From positions 1 to 11,433 of the forward strand of contig DCHQ01000027.1 in the NCBI GenBank assembly GCA_002314855.1: DNA of 11,433 bases. Reading direction: 5' to 3'. The notes beneath the pieces are model-generated. The model worked only from the letters and a program-made list of their open reading frames with translations, was not told the DNA's origin and ran no database searches. Source of the stretch: Lachnospiraceae bacterium UBA1748 (lineage in GTDB: Bacteria > Bacillota > Clostridia > Lachnospirales > Lachnospiraceae). Shown here piece after piece: positions 1 to 7,030 of the stretch (position 1 is the stretch's first letter; each line of letters opens with the position of its first letter). The position numbers and the translations under genes were made by a program.

Positions 1-1214
1 ATTCTTCGGCTTCTTTCTCTTTCTTTGCTTTCCTTTGGCTTAACGACACAACCATCAACAAGCTTTTTTATAAAAGAGAATCGCATATCAGCTATGGCTG
101 CTGACCTGTCTAAGCCTCGCTCCTCTTCCATCTGAATAATGATATGCTCTATCATTTCTTTTTCGTTGCCAGATAGATTAAGCATATCCATAATATGCTC
201 ATCGCCTTCAACAAGCTTCGTGGAAGCAAATCGTGTTGATATTCCAGCTGCTTTGGCATGGTCATCTATAAGATGCATAATACCGTGAAGACATCTGTGA
301 ACTGCGCCTCCCATATCATTTTCATCACAAAAATCCTGACGTCCTGGTTTTTCCTGATATTTGGCAACATGAAGAGCATGACTTACAAGCTCATCAATAC
401 CTTCATTCTTGGCCGCACTAATTGGAACGACTGGTATCCCCAGCGCCTTCTCCATATTGTTGATATATATTGCGCCACCATTACCTCTAACTTCATCCAT
501 CATGTTTAGAGCAAGTACCATCGGTATATCAAGCTCCATAAGCTGCATGGTCAGATACAGATTACGTTCAATATTGGTTGCATCAACGATATTAATAATA
601 CCAGCAGGCTTTTCTTCAATAATATATTTACGAGAAACAATCTCTTCACTTGTATAAGGTGAAAGAGAATATATTCCTGGTAAATCAACAACCTCTGTAT
701 TAGTATTCCCTTTGATCATTCCACTCTTACGATCAACTGTAACACCTGGAAAATTACCAACATGCTGATTGGAACCTGTAAGCTGGTTGAAAAGAGTTGT
801 CTTACCACAGTTCTGATTACCTGCTAATGCAAAATTAAGAAGAGTTCCCTCTGGCAGAGGATTTTCATGTTCCTTAACGTGATATTTTCCACCTTCACCA
901 AGTCCAGGATGTTCAATATGTTTTCTCTTATTTCTGACTTCAGAATTCTTATCCTCTGCAACTTCACCTTCACTAGTCTTCTTGATGGATTTAACTGGTT
1001 CTATATCAATCTTAGCAGCATCATCAAGACGAAGAGTAAGTTCATAACCGTGAACCCTAAGCTCCATTGGATCGCCCATTGGCGCGAACTTAATAAGTTC
1101 TATTTCAGCTCCTGGGATAACACCCATATCAAGAAAATGCTGTCTAAGCACTCCCTCACCGCCAACTTTTGTAATTATACCCTTCTGACCAATTGTCAGT
1201 TCCTTTAGTGTCAT
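1..1214 (-). CDS. feoB: FeoA-FeoB fusion, ferrous iron transporter (3' end cut by window edge)
   Basis: GTP-driven uptake of Fe(II) across the inner membrane. Reading the minus strand from the ATG at 1214 gives 404 codons before the left edge, with no stop. Residues 1-75 form a FeoA-like SH3 domain (HFLDMGVIPGAEIEL is typical). Residues 76-122 are a charged linker. A FeoB G domain follows with every motif present: G1 GNQNCGKTT at 132-140, G2 Thr in GVTVD around 157-161, G3 DLPG at 177-180, G4 NMMD at 237-240 and G5 SAAK at 266-269. Residues 290-404 fit the helical GDI domain and the basic stretch before the first membrane helix. The permease half, about 400 residues, lies outside the window. 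An AGAAGGA ribosome binding site precedes the ATG. The gene follows dusB after 25 bp with no terminator and no visible Fur box. FeoA is normally a separate protein; fusions are known in Clostridia and Bacteroidetes. The identification is firm. Confidence 0.95.
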   Translation of the reverse strand, partial: MTLKELTIGQKGIITKVGGEGVLRQHFLDMGVIPGAEIELIKFAPMGDPMELRVHGYELTLRLDDAAKIDIEPVKSIKKTSEGEVAEDKNSEVRNKRKHIEHPGLGEGGKYHVKEHENPLPEGTLLNFALAGNQNCGKTTLFNQLTGSNQHVGNFPGVTVDRKSGMIKGNTNTEVVDLPGIYSLSPYTSEEIVSRKYIIEEKPAGIINIVDATNIERNLYLTMQLMELDIPMVLALNMMDEVRGNGGAIYINNMEKALGIPVVPISAAKNEGIDELVSHALHVAKYQEKPGRQDFCDENDMGGAVHRCLHGIMHLIDDHAKAAGISTRFASTKLVEGDEHIMDMLNLSGNEKEMIEHIIIQMEEERGLDRSAAIADMRFSFIKKLVDGCVVKPKESKERERSRR

Positions 1215-1239
1215 ATATATATCCTTCTAATGCAAAATA

Positions 1240-2211
1240 CTACTCAATAAGATCAAGAAATCTGTCAAAAGCCTCAAAGCTTTCTAATTCACATGCCTTT
1301 TTACGAAGGCTTGCTGCATTTTTTTGCCCCTGCATATACCATGCCACGTGCTTTCTCATTTCACGTATGCCTATGTACTCTCCCTTACACTCTAGCATAA
1401 GCTGACCGTGACGCTTCATCATTGCTTTTATCTCTGAAATTGATGGTCTCGGCAAAGCTTCTCCTGTTTCAAGATAATGAGTTATATCTCTAAATATCCA
1501 TGGATTGCCTTCTGCTGCACGACCAACCATAATTCCATCGCAACCAGTTTCCTTAATCATTCTCGCAGCTGATTCACCATCTCTTATATCGCCATTACCA
1601 ATAACAGGTATGGATACTGCCTCCTTCACTCTGGCAATATATTCCCATCTGGCTTCACCTGAATAATACTGCTCTCTTGTTCTTGCATGAAGAGCTATGG
1701 CTGATGCACCCGCTTCTTCCATGCGTCTCGCGAATTCAACACAGTTAATATGATCATCATCAAATCCTAATCTAAACTTAACAGTTACCGGTTTGCTGGT
1801 AACCTTGACGGTCCGGCTAACTATTTCGGCAGCAAGACCAGGTTTTTTCATGAGAGCAGAGCCCTCTCCATTATTAACAACCTTAGGCACTGGACAACCC
1901 ATATTTATATCAAGAATAGCGTGCTTTTTATTTTCTATTCTGGCTGCCATAGATGATACTATTTCCGGGTCATCACCAAAAAGCTGAAGCGATGCTGGCA
2001 TTTCTCTATCATCAATATCCATAAGAGCTTCTGTATTCTTGTTATTATAATATATGGCCTTAGCACTAACCATTTCCATACATACAAGACCAACCCCTTG
2101 CTCTTTACAAAGGAGTCGGAAAGGAAGGTCAGTCACTCCGGCCATTGGTGCTAATATTACATTATTGTCTAACGTAACATTTCCTATCTTTAACTTATTC
2201 ATAAAAGACAT
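1240..2211 (-). CDS. dusB: tRNA-dihydrouridine synthase, DusB type
   Basis: FMN-dependent enzyme that reduces uridine to dihydrouridine in tRNA, in the cytoplasm, using NAD(P)H. The 323 residues match the family's usual length. The N-terminal TIM barrel carries APMAGVTD at 21-28 (FMN binding), the catalytic cysteine C106 in NMGCPVPK, HARTR at 175-179, GNGDI at 205-209 and GRAAEGNPWIF at 230-240. The C-terminal helical domain contains RKHVAWY, typical of DusB. The ATG shares one base with the coaX stop (TAATG) and has AGAAAGG just upstream inside coaX, so translation is probably coupled. A second ATG at codon 4 is possible but less well placed. In Clostridia dus often sits next to coaX and birA and is followed by greA and lysS; here an iron transporter follows instead. 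The subgroup (DusB rather than another Dus) is inferred from general likeness. Confidence 0.95.
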   Translation of the reverse strand: MSFMNKLKIGNVTLDNNVILAPMAGVTDLPFRLLCKEQGVGLVCMEMVSAKAIYYNNKNTEALMDIDDREMPASLQLFGDDPEIVSSMAARIENKKHAILDINMGCPVPKVVNNGEGSALMKKPGLAAEIVSRTVKVTSKPVTVKFRLGFDDDHINCVEFARRMEEAGASAIALHARTREQYYSGEARWEYIARVKEAVSIPVIGNGDIRDGESAARMIKETGCDGIMVGRAAEGNPWIFRDITHYLETGEALPRPSISEIKAMMKRHGQLMLECKGEYIGIREMRKHVAWYMQGQKNAASLRKKACELESFEAFDRFLDLIE

Positions 2212-2984
2212 TATGCCTTTCTATTCTTCTCGTAAATAAATCTGAGTCCATGAAGTGTTAGAGTACGATCATACTCTTCTATACAGTCAGTTTCATTGGC
2301 TATAAGACTTCCAAGCCCACCAGTAGCTACTACTCTTAGGTTGTCATAGCCTGATTCCTTCTTAACCTGATTGACAATATACTCTGTCTGACCTATCTGA
2401 CCATATACAAGACCAGCCTGCATACTAGTTATTGTATTACCAGCAAGGATGCTTTCTGGCTTCTTAATCTCAATTTCTGGAAGCTTAGCTGTTCCTTCCC
2501 AAAGAGCAGCTGCACTGATTCTAATACCAGGAGCTGTTATACCTGCAATGAATTCACCCTTCTCATTGACAAGGTCATATGTAGTAGCTGTACCAAAGTC
2601 AAGAACAAGAATTGGACCTCCATATATTTCGAACGCTGCCACAGCATCTACAATACGGTCAGGACCTATTTCTTTTGGATTTTCAGTGATAATCTTTATA
2701 CCTGTCTTAAGTCCTGGTCCTACTATAAGAGGTTTTCTCTTAATATATTTTTCTATTCCACCAACAAGAGAATGCATGATATTAGGCACAACTGAAGCAA
2801 CAATAGCTCCTTCTATTTGAGATGGTGATACATCGAACTGACGAAGAAGTTCAACCATTGAAAAACCGTATTCATCGGAAGTTCTAGGTAACTTACTGGT
2901 CATTCTAAAAGTACACTCGAGGTTTTCACCATTAAATACACCAAAAGTTATATTAGTATTGCCTACATCAACTGTAAGTAACAT
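2211..2984 (-). CDS. coaX: Type III pantothenate kinase
   Basis: Catalyses the first step of coenzyme A synthesis, ATP-dependent phosphorylation of pantothenate, in the cytoplasm. At 257 residues it is full length. It shows the acetate and sugar kinase fold signatures of CoaX: the N-terminal phosphate loop DVGNTN at 6-11, GPDR at 107-110 with the catalytic-region aspartate D109, DFGTATTYD at 129-137, and a second nucleotide-binding glycine stretch TGGLG at 221-225. CoaX is insensitive to CoA feedback and usually needs a monovalent cation (family knowledge). The start is set by AAAGGAG about nine bases upstream of the ATG. The gene follows the small uncharacterised gene after 39 bp and overlaps dusB by one base. 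Its place beside birA is a common arrangement in Firmicutes and groups two cofactor enzymes. Confidence 0.96.
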   Translation of the reverse strand: MLLTVDVGNTNITFGVFNGENLECTFRMTSKLPRTSDEYGFSMVELLRQFDVSPSQIEGAIVASVVPNIMHSLVGGIEKYIKRKPLIVGPGLKTGIKIITENPKEIGPDRIVDAVAAFEIYGGPILVLDFGTATTYDLVNEKGEFIAGITAPGIRISAAALWEGTAKLPEIEIKKPESILAGNTITSMQAGLVYGQIGQTEYIVNQVKKESGYDNLRVVATGGLGSLIANETDCIEEYDRTLTLHGLRFIYEKNRKA

Positions 2985-3023
2985 ACTCTATCTCTCCTTT
3001 ATCATCATCAATACATTAAATAA

Positions 3024-3359
3024 TTATTCTATGCTTTCATGCAAATAGAAAACACGGTAGTAAAGACTAATTGACTCTAATAATTCTTCTTTAGTATCGC
3101 GAATCTTCTTGATAAGCATACCTGCAGCGATATCGTCATAATAATAATCATTCTCGTCTGTCTGTGTTTCCATAGAAACACCTCCATCTGATTCAACTAC
3201 TATAGTAAAAATACCACCAACCTCTTCTGTAAATAGAACGCTTATTATATGAAGCTCATCCTTTACTGACTGAGGAAGCTTTCCAAACATTTCTTCATTA
3301 AAATAATATTTTTGCTCGTAGGCATTAGCCCCACAAACTACTACGCTGTCATCAGACAT
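3024..3359 (-). CDS. Uncharacterised small acidic protein, possibly DUF6145 family
   Basis: A soluble protein of 111 residues from the chosen start (113 from the ATG at 3365). There is no signal peptide, membrane segment or catalytic motif. Visible features are an N-terminal CGANAYEQKYYFN segment, a hydrophobic core strand (HIISVLFTEEVGGIFTIVV), an acidic tyrosine-rich loop (DENDYYYDD) and a C-terminal amphipathic helix ending in SLYYRVFYLHE. From memory this pattern resembles DUF6145, known mainly from Lachnospiraceae; this was not searched. Start choice: the AGAGGAG site at 3369-3375 lies only 3 bases from the first ATG but 9 bases from the ATG at 3359, so the latter is preferred. The gene overlaps the end of birA and precedes coaX in the same operon. 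Its function is unknown; the position between two cofactor genes is suggestive but proves nothing. Confidence 0.85.
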   Translation of the reverse strand: MSDDSVVVCGANAYEQKYYFNEEMFGKLPQSVKDELHIISVLFTEEVGGIFTIVVESDGGVSMETQTDENDYYYDDIAAGMLIKKIRDTKEELLESISLYYRVFYLHESIE

Positions 3360-4332
3360 ATCCATATACTCCTCTAACAGATACCTCTCCCGAGGATATC
3401 CTTATATATTTACCATCATCACGCTGAACAATGAGTTCCCCAAAATCATTAATTCCTGTAGCAACACCTTCATAATCACCATTTGGATCATGAATCTTCA
3501 CTTCCTTATCCTTGTTAACAAGATAACTCTCATACACTGCTACCATATCAGATATATCACCTGATGAAACAAAAATATCATAATAATATTCAAAGAACTC
3601 CATAACAGCCACTATCACATCAGCTCTTGAATATCGCTCACCCTTTTCCATAAATAAAGAGGTCGCTTTATCAGCTATATCCTCTGGCATAAGCTTTTGA
3701 TTAAGATTAATCCCGACACCTACGATGACGTGATCTATTTTTTCATCCCTAGTTCCAAGCTCTGTTAAAATACCTGCAACCTTTTTCCCGTTAATAATAA
3801 TATCATTAGGCCACTTAATCTTAACATCAAGATCAGTAAGCTTGGTAAGTACATCCGCTATGGCTATGGACATAACCATAGGAATCATTCTAACCTTATC
3901 CATACCAAAATCAGGCCTAAGGATCAGACTAAAAGCCACACTGTTTCTGCCATCTGTATACCAGCTACGTCCTTTTCTGCCCTTACCCTCTGTCTGATTC
4001 TCAGCTACTACCAAAGCACCCTGACCTCTGCCATCTTCGGCAAGAAGCTTAGCTTCTTCATTGGTTGAGGTTGTCTCTTTACGATAAAAAACCACCTTGC
4101 CAGCCCAATTAGTCGTGGCGCGACTAATAAGCTCAGTCGATGATATATTCTCAGGATAGCTGATGAGCTTATATCCCTTCTCGCTATCTCTGTCTATATC
4201 ATAGCCTGACGCCTCAAGCTGAGCGATAGTGGTTTTAAGTGCCAGCGGACTCATTTCACAAGCCTGGCATAATGTTTCTATCGATACATATTCTTTTGCA
4301 TTTCTAATAAGCTTTAATACATCGGATTTCAT
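3352..4332 (-). CDS. birA: Biotin--protein ligase with repressor domain (BirA)
   Basis: Activates biotin as biotinyl-AMP and attaches it to the carrier lysine of biotin enzymes such as acetyl-CoA or pyruvate carboxylase. Residues 1-60 form a winged helix-turn-helix, as in the bifunctional group that also represses biotin genes. The catalytic domain carries TSTN at 88-91, the adenylate-binding loop GKGRKGRSW at 116-124, the biotin-contact motif KWPND at 173-177 and KVAGIL at 184-189. A C-terminal SH3-like domain spans about 275-325. The 326-residue length is normal for the bifunctional form. The ATG shares one base with the argF stop (TAATG), and I see no good ribosome binding site in the last codons of argF, so reinitiation after argF is likely. 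Which biotin genes it represses cannot be told from this window. Confidence 0.96.
   Translation of the reverse strand: MKSDVLKLIRNAKEYVSIETLCQACEMSPLALKTTIAQLEASGYDIDRDSEKGYKLISYPENISSTELISRATTNWAGKVVFYRKETTSTNEEAKLLAEDGRGQGALVVAENQTEGKGRKGRSWYTDGRNSVAFSLILRPDFGMDKVRMIPMVMSIAIADVLTKLTDLDVKIKWPNDIIINGKKVAGILTELGTRDEKIDHVIVGVGINLNQKLMPEDIADKATSLFMEKGERYSRADVIVAVMEFFEYYYDIFVSSGDISDMVAVYESYLVNKDKEVKIHDPNGDYEGVATGINDFGELIVQRDDGKYIRISSGEVSVRGVYGYV
3369..3375 (-). promoter_or_regulatory. Ribosome binding site deciding the start of the small gene after birA
   Basis: AGAGGAG on the minus strand lies inside the last codons of birA. Spacing from GGAG is 3 bases to the first in-frame ATG (3365) and 9 bases to the second (3359). 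Normal spacing of about 5-9 bases favours the second. Confidence 0.6.
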
Positions 4333-5339
4333 TATTTAGTAATATCTATCTCGCCGAGTGTACAGGCCATAACAGCCTTTATTGTATGCATACGGTTCTC
4401 AGCTTCCTGGAAAACCTTGGAATAAGGAGCCTCAAATACTTCATCAGTTACTTCAAGCTCACTAAATCCATACTTCTCACCCATCTTCTTACCAATTCCT
4501 GTCTTAAGATCATGGAAAGCTGGTAAACAGTGAAGGAAAATGGCTGTATCCTTGGCATTGCTCATAAGCTCACTTGTTACCTTATAAGGAGAGAGCTCTT
4601 TAATACGCTGCTCCCATACCTCATCAGGCTCACCCATTGATACCCATACATCTGTATATATAATATCTGCATCCTTGGCTGCCTCAGCTGCATCCTCTGT
4701 TAATAAAATAGATCCACCTGACTCCTTGGCATATCCCTGACAAATTTCTACCAGTTCATCATTAGGGAAATAGCTCTTTGGCGCTCCTGCTGCAAAATTC
4801 ATACCCATCTTAGTACATAAAATCATAAGCGAGTTGGCCATGTTATATCTTGCATCACCCATATATGCAAGCTTAAGTCCCTTTACATCCTTACCAAAAA
4901 TCTCCTGAATAGTAAGTAAATCAGCAAGCATCTGTGTTGGATGATACTCGTTAGTAAGACCATTCCATACTGGAACGTCGGCATATTTTGCAAGCTCTTC
5001 AACTATAGTCTGCTCAAAACCACGATACTCAATACCATCAAACATAGAACCAAGTACTCTTGCAGTATCTGCAATGCTTTCCTTCTTGCCTATCTGTGAA
5101 GATGCTGGTTCAAGATATGTACTACCCATACCAAGATCATGGGCTGCCACTTCAAAGGAACATCTTGTACGTGTACTTGTTTTTTCAAAGATAAGAGCAA
5201 CATTCTTGCCCTTATATATATCAACTAGCTCCCCAGCCTTTTTCTTTTTCTTAAAATAAGCTGCAGCATCTACCATATACTGGATTTCTTCTGGTGTAAA
5301 ATCCTTTAATGTAAGAAAGTCTCTTCCCTTCAAATTCAT
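4332..5339 (-). CDS. argF: Ornithine carbamoyltransferase
   Basis: Condenses carbamoyl phosphate with ornithine to give citrulline in arginine synthesis, in the cytoplasm. The 335-residue protein is very like the E. coli ArgF/ArgI form. It has the carbamoyl phosphate motif STRTR at 55-59, HPTQ at 133-136, VWVSMGE at 231-237 (ornithine loop) and the catalytic HCLP at 270-273 within FLHCLPAFHD. SMG together with HCLP argues for ornithine rather than aspartate or putrescine as substrate. A catabolic ArcB role (arginine deiminase pathway) cannot be excluded by sequence, but no arcA or arcC is nearby, so the biosynthetic role is favoured. The ribosome binding site AGGAG at 5348-5352 contains part of the lysA stop codon, with 8 bases to the ATG. 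The gap to lysA is 11 bp, and the stop overlaps the birA start. Confidence 0.95.
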   Translation of the reverse strand: MNLKGRDFLTLKDFTPEEIQYMVDAAAYFKKKKKAGELVDIYKGKNVALIFEKTSTRTRCSFEVAAHDLGMGSTYLEPASSQIGKKESIADTARVLGSMFDGIEYRGFEQTIVEELAKYADVPVWNGLTNEYHPTQMLADLLTIQEIFGKDVKGLKLAYMGDARYNMANSLMILCTKMGMNFAAGAPKSYFPNDELVEICQGYAKESGGSILLTEDAAEAAKDADIIYTDVWVSMGEPDEVWEQRIKELSPYKVTSELMSNAKDTAIFLHCLPAFHDLKTGIGKKMGEKYGFSELEVTDEVFEAPYSKVFQEAENRMHTIKAVMACTLGEIDITK

Positions 5340-5347
5340 ATTAATAT

Positions 5348-5353
5348 CTCCTA
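5348..5353 (-). promoter_or_regulatory. argF ribosome binding site overlapping the lysA stop codon
   Basis: On the minus strand TAGGAG contains both the lysA stop (TAG, 5351-5353) and the core of the argF ribosome binding site (AGGAG, 5348-5352), 8 bases before the argF ATG. Ribosomes ending lysA would sit on the site used to begin argF, which suggests translational coupling. Confidence 0.7.
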
Positions 5354-6598
5354 TACCTCGAAAAGTCTAAATAAATCATCAAAGGTTTCTCTTCTTCTGA
5401 TAAGCTTAACGCTACCATCACTGCAAATCATAACCTCTGCTGGACGTGGTCTAGAGTTGTAAGATGAACACATAGCATATCCATAAGCACCTGCATCAAG
5501 AACTGCTGCTATATCACCAACCTTGCTTTCAGGCAACATTCTGTTCTTAGCAAGTAAGTCACCTGACTCACAAATATTACCTGTTACAGTCTGCTCAACA
5601 AGATTATCTCTTGATACAACCTTGTCATCTCTGATAATCTCAATATCATGCCATGAGTCATACATAGATGGTCTTACAAGAACATTCATACCCACATCAG
5701 TACCAACGTACTTAACTCCTGAATTCTGCTTTGTAGAATGAACTCTACCAAGAAGCACACAGCTTTCTGCTACGCAGTATCTACCAGGCTCTGTTTTGAA
5801 TAATGGAGCATATCCATACTCTGCTACAAACTCGTCGATAAGCTTCTCAAACTCAGCCTTAAAGCTTTCCATTGGGAAATCCTGCTCATCGTCAAGCTTG
5901 TGATAAGGAATACCATATCCACCACCAAAATCGATGAATTCAAGATTCTCGAACTTCTTGGCAATTCTAAGGAAATTCTTAACAGCCTGTAAGAATGGTT
6001 CTGGATCCATGAAAAGAGATCCTACATGCTGATTGATTCCTGCAATCTTAAGATCATACTTATCCGCTATTTCAAATATCTTATCAATATCTTCTTCGGC
6101 CACTGCGAACTTGGTCTTCTTACCAGCTGTAACTACCTTCTCATGATGACCTGCGCCAACACCTGGATTAATACGAACTGCACACTTACCACCTTTGTTA
6201 AGCGAACCGAAAAGTTCAAGCTGTGACAAAGAGTCAAGGCTGACCATAATATTATTATCTATTGCAAACTGAAGCTCATCAGCACCTACGTTATTTGACA
6301 CGAAGAAAATCTTCTCTGCCGGGAAACCAGCCTTAAGAAGCATCATCATCTCTCCTGTACTCATAGCATCAGCATATAATCCCTCAGATAAAGCTGTCTT
6401 TAATATAGTAAAGTTAGTATTAGCTTTTATAGAATAATTAGAGTGAAACTCATACTTTGTAATAATCTGACTAACGTTATGCATACGGTCGCGAAGAATA
6501 TCCTCGTTGTAAACATAAAGAGGAGTACCATACTCCTTAACTATAGACTCTACTGAGTTACCCTTAAAAAAATCAACTTTTTCTATAAATGAATTCAT
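5351..6598 (-). CDS. lysA: Diaminopimelate decarboxylase
   Basis: PLP enzyme for the last step of lysine synthesis, meso-diaminopimelate to L-lysine plus CO2. The 415 residues are normal for LysA. Motifs in order: YSIKAN at 55-60 with the PLP lysine K58, HVGS at 191-194, the phosphate-binding GGGYG at 225-229, EPGR at 270-273, the substrate-side CESGD at 343-347, and the C-terminal active-site stretch GAYGYAMCSSYN at 370-381. The CESGD cysteine and the specificity region fit a diaminopimelate rather than an ornithine decarboxylase. The start is the only in-frame ATG: an in-frame TGA lies about 20 bases upstream. The ribosome binding site is poor (AAAGGA is about 14 bases away). Only 56 bp separate it from the gene before, too little for a lysine riboswitch. 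It heads the long operon. Confidence 0.96.
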   Translation of the reverse strand: MNSFIEKVDFFKGNSVESIVKEYGTPLYVYNEDILRDRMHNVSQIITKYEFHSNYSIKANTNFTILKTALSEGLYADAMSTGEMMMLLKAGFPAEKIFFVSNNVGADELQFAIDNNIMVSLDSLSQLELFGSLNKGGKCAVRINPGVGAGHHEKVVTAGKKTKFAVAEEDIDKIFEIADKYDLKIAGINQHVGSLFMDPEPFLQAVKNFLRIAKKFENLEFIDFGGGYGIPYHKLDDEQDFPMESFKAEFEKLIDEFVAEYGYAPLFKTEPGRYCVAESCVLLGRVHSTKQNSGVKYVGTDVGMNVLVRPSMYDSWHDIEIIRDDKVVSRDNLVEQTVTGNICESGDLLAKNRMLPESKVGDIAAVLDAGAYGYAMCSSYNSRPRPAEVMICSDGSVKLIRRRETFDDLFRLFEV

Positions 6599-6634
6599 AT
6601 CTCGCCACTCATCCTTTCAAAAAAATACAGAGTT

Positions 6635-6643
6635 ATTATATCA
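6635..6643 (-). promoter_or_regulatory. Putative extended -10 promoter of the lysA operon
   Basis: The minus strand reads TGATATAAT, a perfect extended -10 (TGnTATAAT), in the 56-bp gap before lysA. The hexamer 17 bases upstream (TGGTTA) is a poor -35, which an extended -10 can tolerate. Transcription would start near 6628 and leave a leader of about 30 bases. No terminator lies between this gap and the zinc-ribbon gene, so read-through from upstream may add to it. Confidence 0.45.
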
Positions 6644-6654
6644 CTATTTATTTA

Positions 6655-6924
6655 TTATAACCACTCACAATCGCCACCAGTAATGGCTAAACTAAGCAAT
6701 CCATCCATTTTTTCCACATTTTCAAGGCCTTCTACGACCTGAAGTAGCTTGGCCGCCTCATGAGTTTCAGGCATTTCCTCATCTGGACCTATCTCCATAT
6801 CTGGAATCTCACCGCAATACGGACATATCATTCTAGGTACAACCTTGATATCCAGAAATCTTTCTCCGCAATCTTCACATTCATAAAATCCACATATCTC
6901 TGTTCCGTCGGGTACATAAAACAT
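6655..6924 (-). CDS. Small putative zinc-ribbon protein
   Basis: An 89-residue soluble protein that I do not recognise by name. Two CxxC pairs, C16-x2-C19 (CEDC) and C34-x2-C37 (CPYC), 15 residues apart and each followed by glycine, form a classic zinc-ribbon pattern. Extra cysteines are C11 and C86. The middle is acidic (GPDEEMPE) and the C-terminal half looks helical (THEAAKLLQVVEGLENVEKMDGLL). There is no signal peptide or membrane segment. GAGG lies 8 bases before the ATG, so translation is credible. It sits between the terminator of the SPFH operon and lysA, so it must have its own promoter, and it may be cotranscribed with lysA. Possible roles include protein or nucleic acid binding or metal storage; none can be chosen from the sequence. 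Confidence 0.8.
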   Translation of the reverse strand: MFYVPDGTEICGFYECEDCGERFLDIKVVPRMICPYCGEIPDMEIGPDEEMPETHEAAKLLQVVEGLENVEKMDGLLSLAITGGDCEWL

Positions 6925-6971
6925 AGTTATTCCTCACTTCTAAAAATTCATCTTCAAAAAAACTATCTTTT

Positions 6972-6980
6972 ATAATAACA
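6972..6980 (-). promoter_or_regulatory. Candidate extended -10 for the zinc-ribbon gene
   Basis: The minus strand reads TGTTATTAT (TGn plus TATTAT, 5 of 6 bases of TATAAT) directly after the upstream operon's terminator. There is no recognisable -35; the expected place falls in the terminator stem. The gene needs a promoter somewhere in 6925-6980, and this is the best candidate. Confidence 0.3.
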
Positions 6981-7006
6981 GAAAAAGCAGCGCTATGCGC
7001 TGCTTT
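6981..7006 (-). terminator. Rho-independent terminator of the NfeD-SPFH operon
   Basis: A perfect 10-bp stem (6984-6993 with 6997-7006, arms AAAGCAGCGC and GCGCTGCTTT) with a 3-base loop. On the minus strand the stem runs into TTTTTC. It lies 24 bases after the stop of the SPFH gene and before the zinc-ribbon gene. The plus side lacks a T run, and no plus-strand gene ends here. Confidence 0.9.
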
Positions 7007-7030
7007 CCTTAAATTATATTAATAAATCTA

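Noticed and set aside
867..1208. A 113-codon plus-strand open frame at the start of feoAB.
   Set aside because: The minus strand carries the FeoA domain and linker here; the plus frame is low-complexity and lacks a ribosome binding site.
1263..1268. A perfect -35 hexamer TTGACA on the minus strand near the end of dusB, possibly a feoAB promoter.
   Set aside because: It encodes conserved dusB residues (F-D-R), and no TATAAT-like hexamer occurs 16-18 bases downstream; the nearest is about 20 bases away and weak.
6599..6654. A possible lysine riboswitch or T-box leader before lysA.
   Set aside because: The gap is only 56 bp and AT-rich, far shorter than either element, and holds no matching conserved stems.
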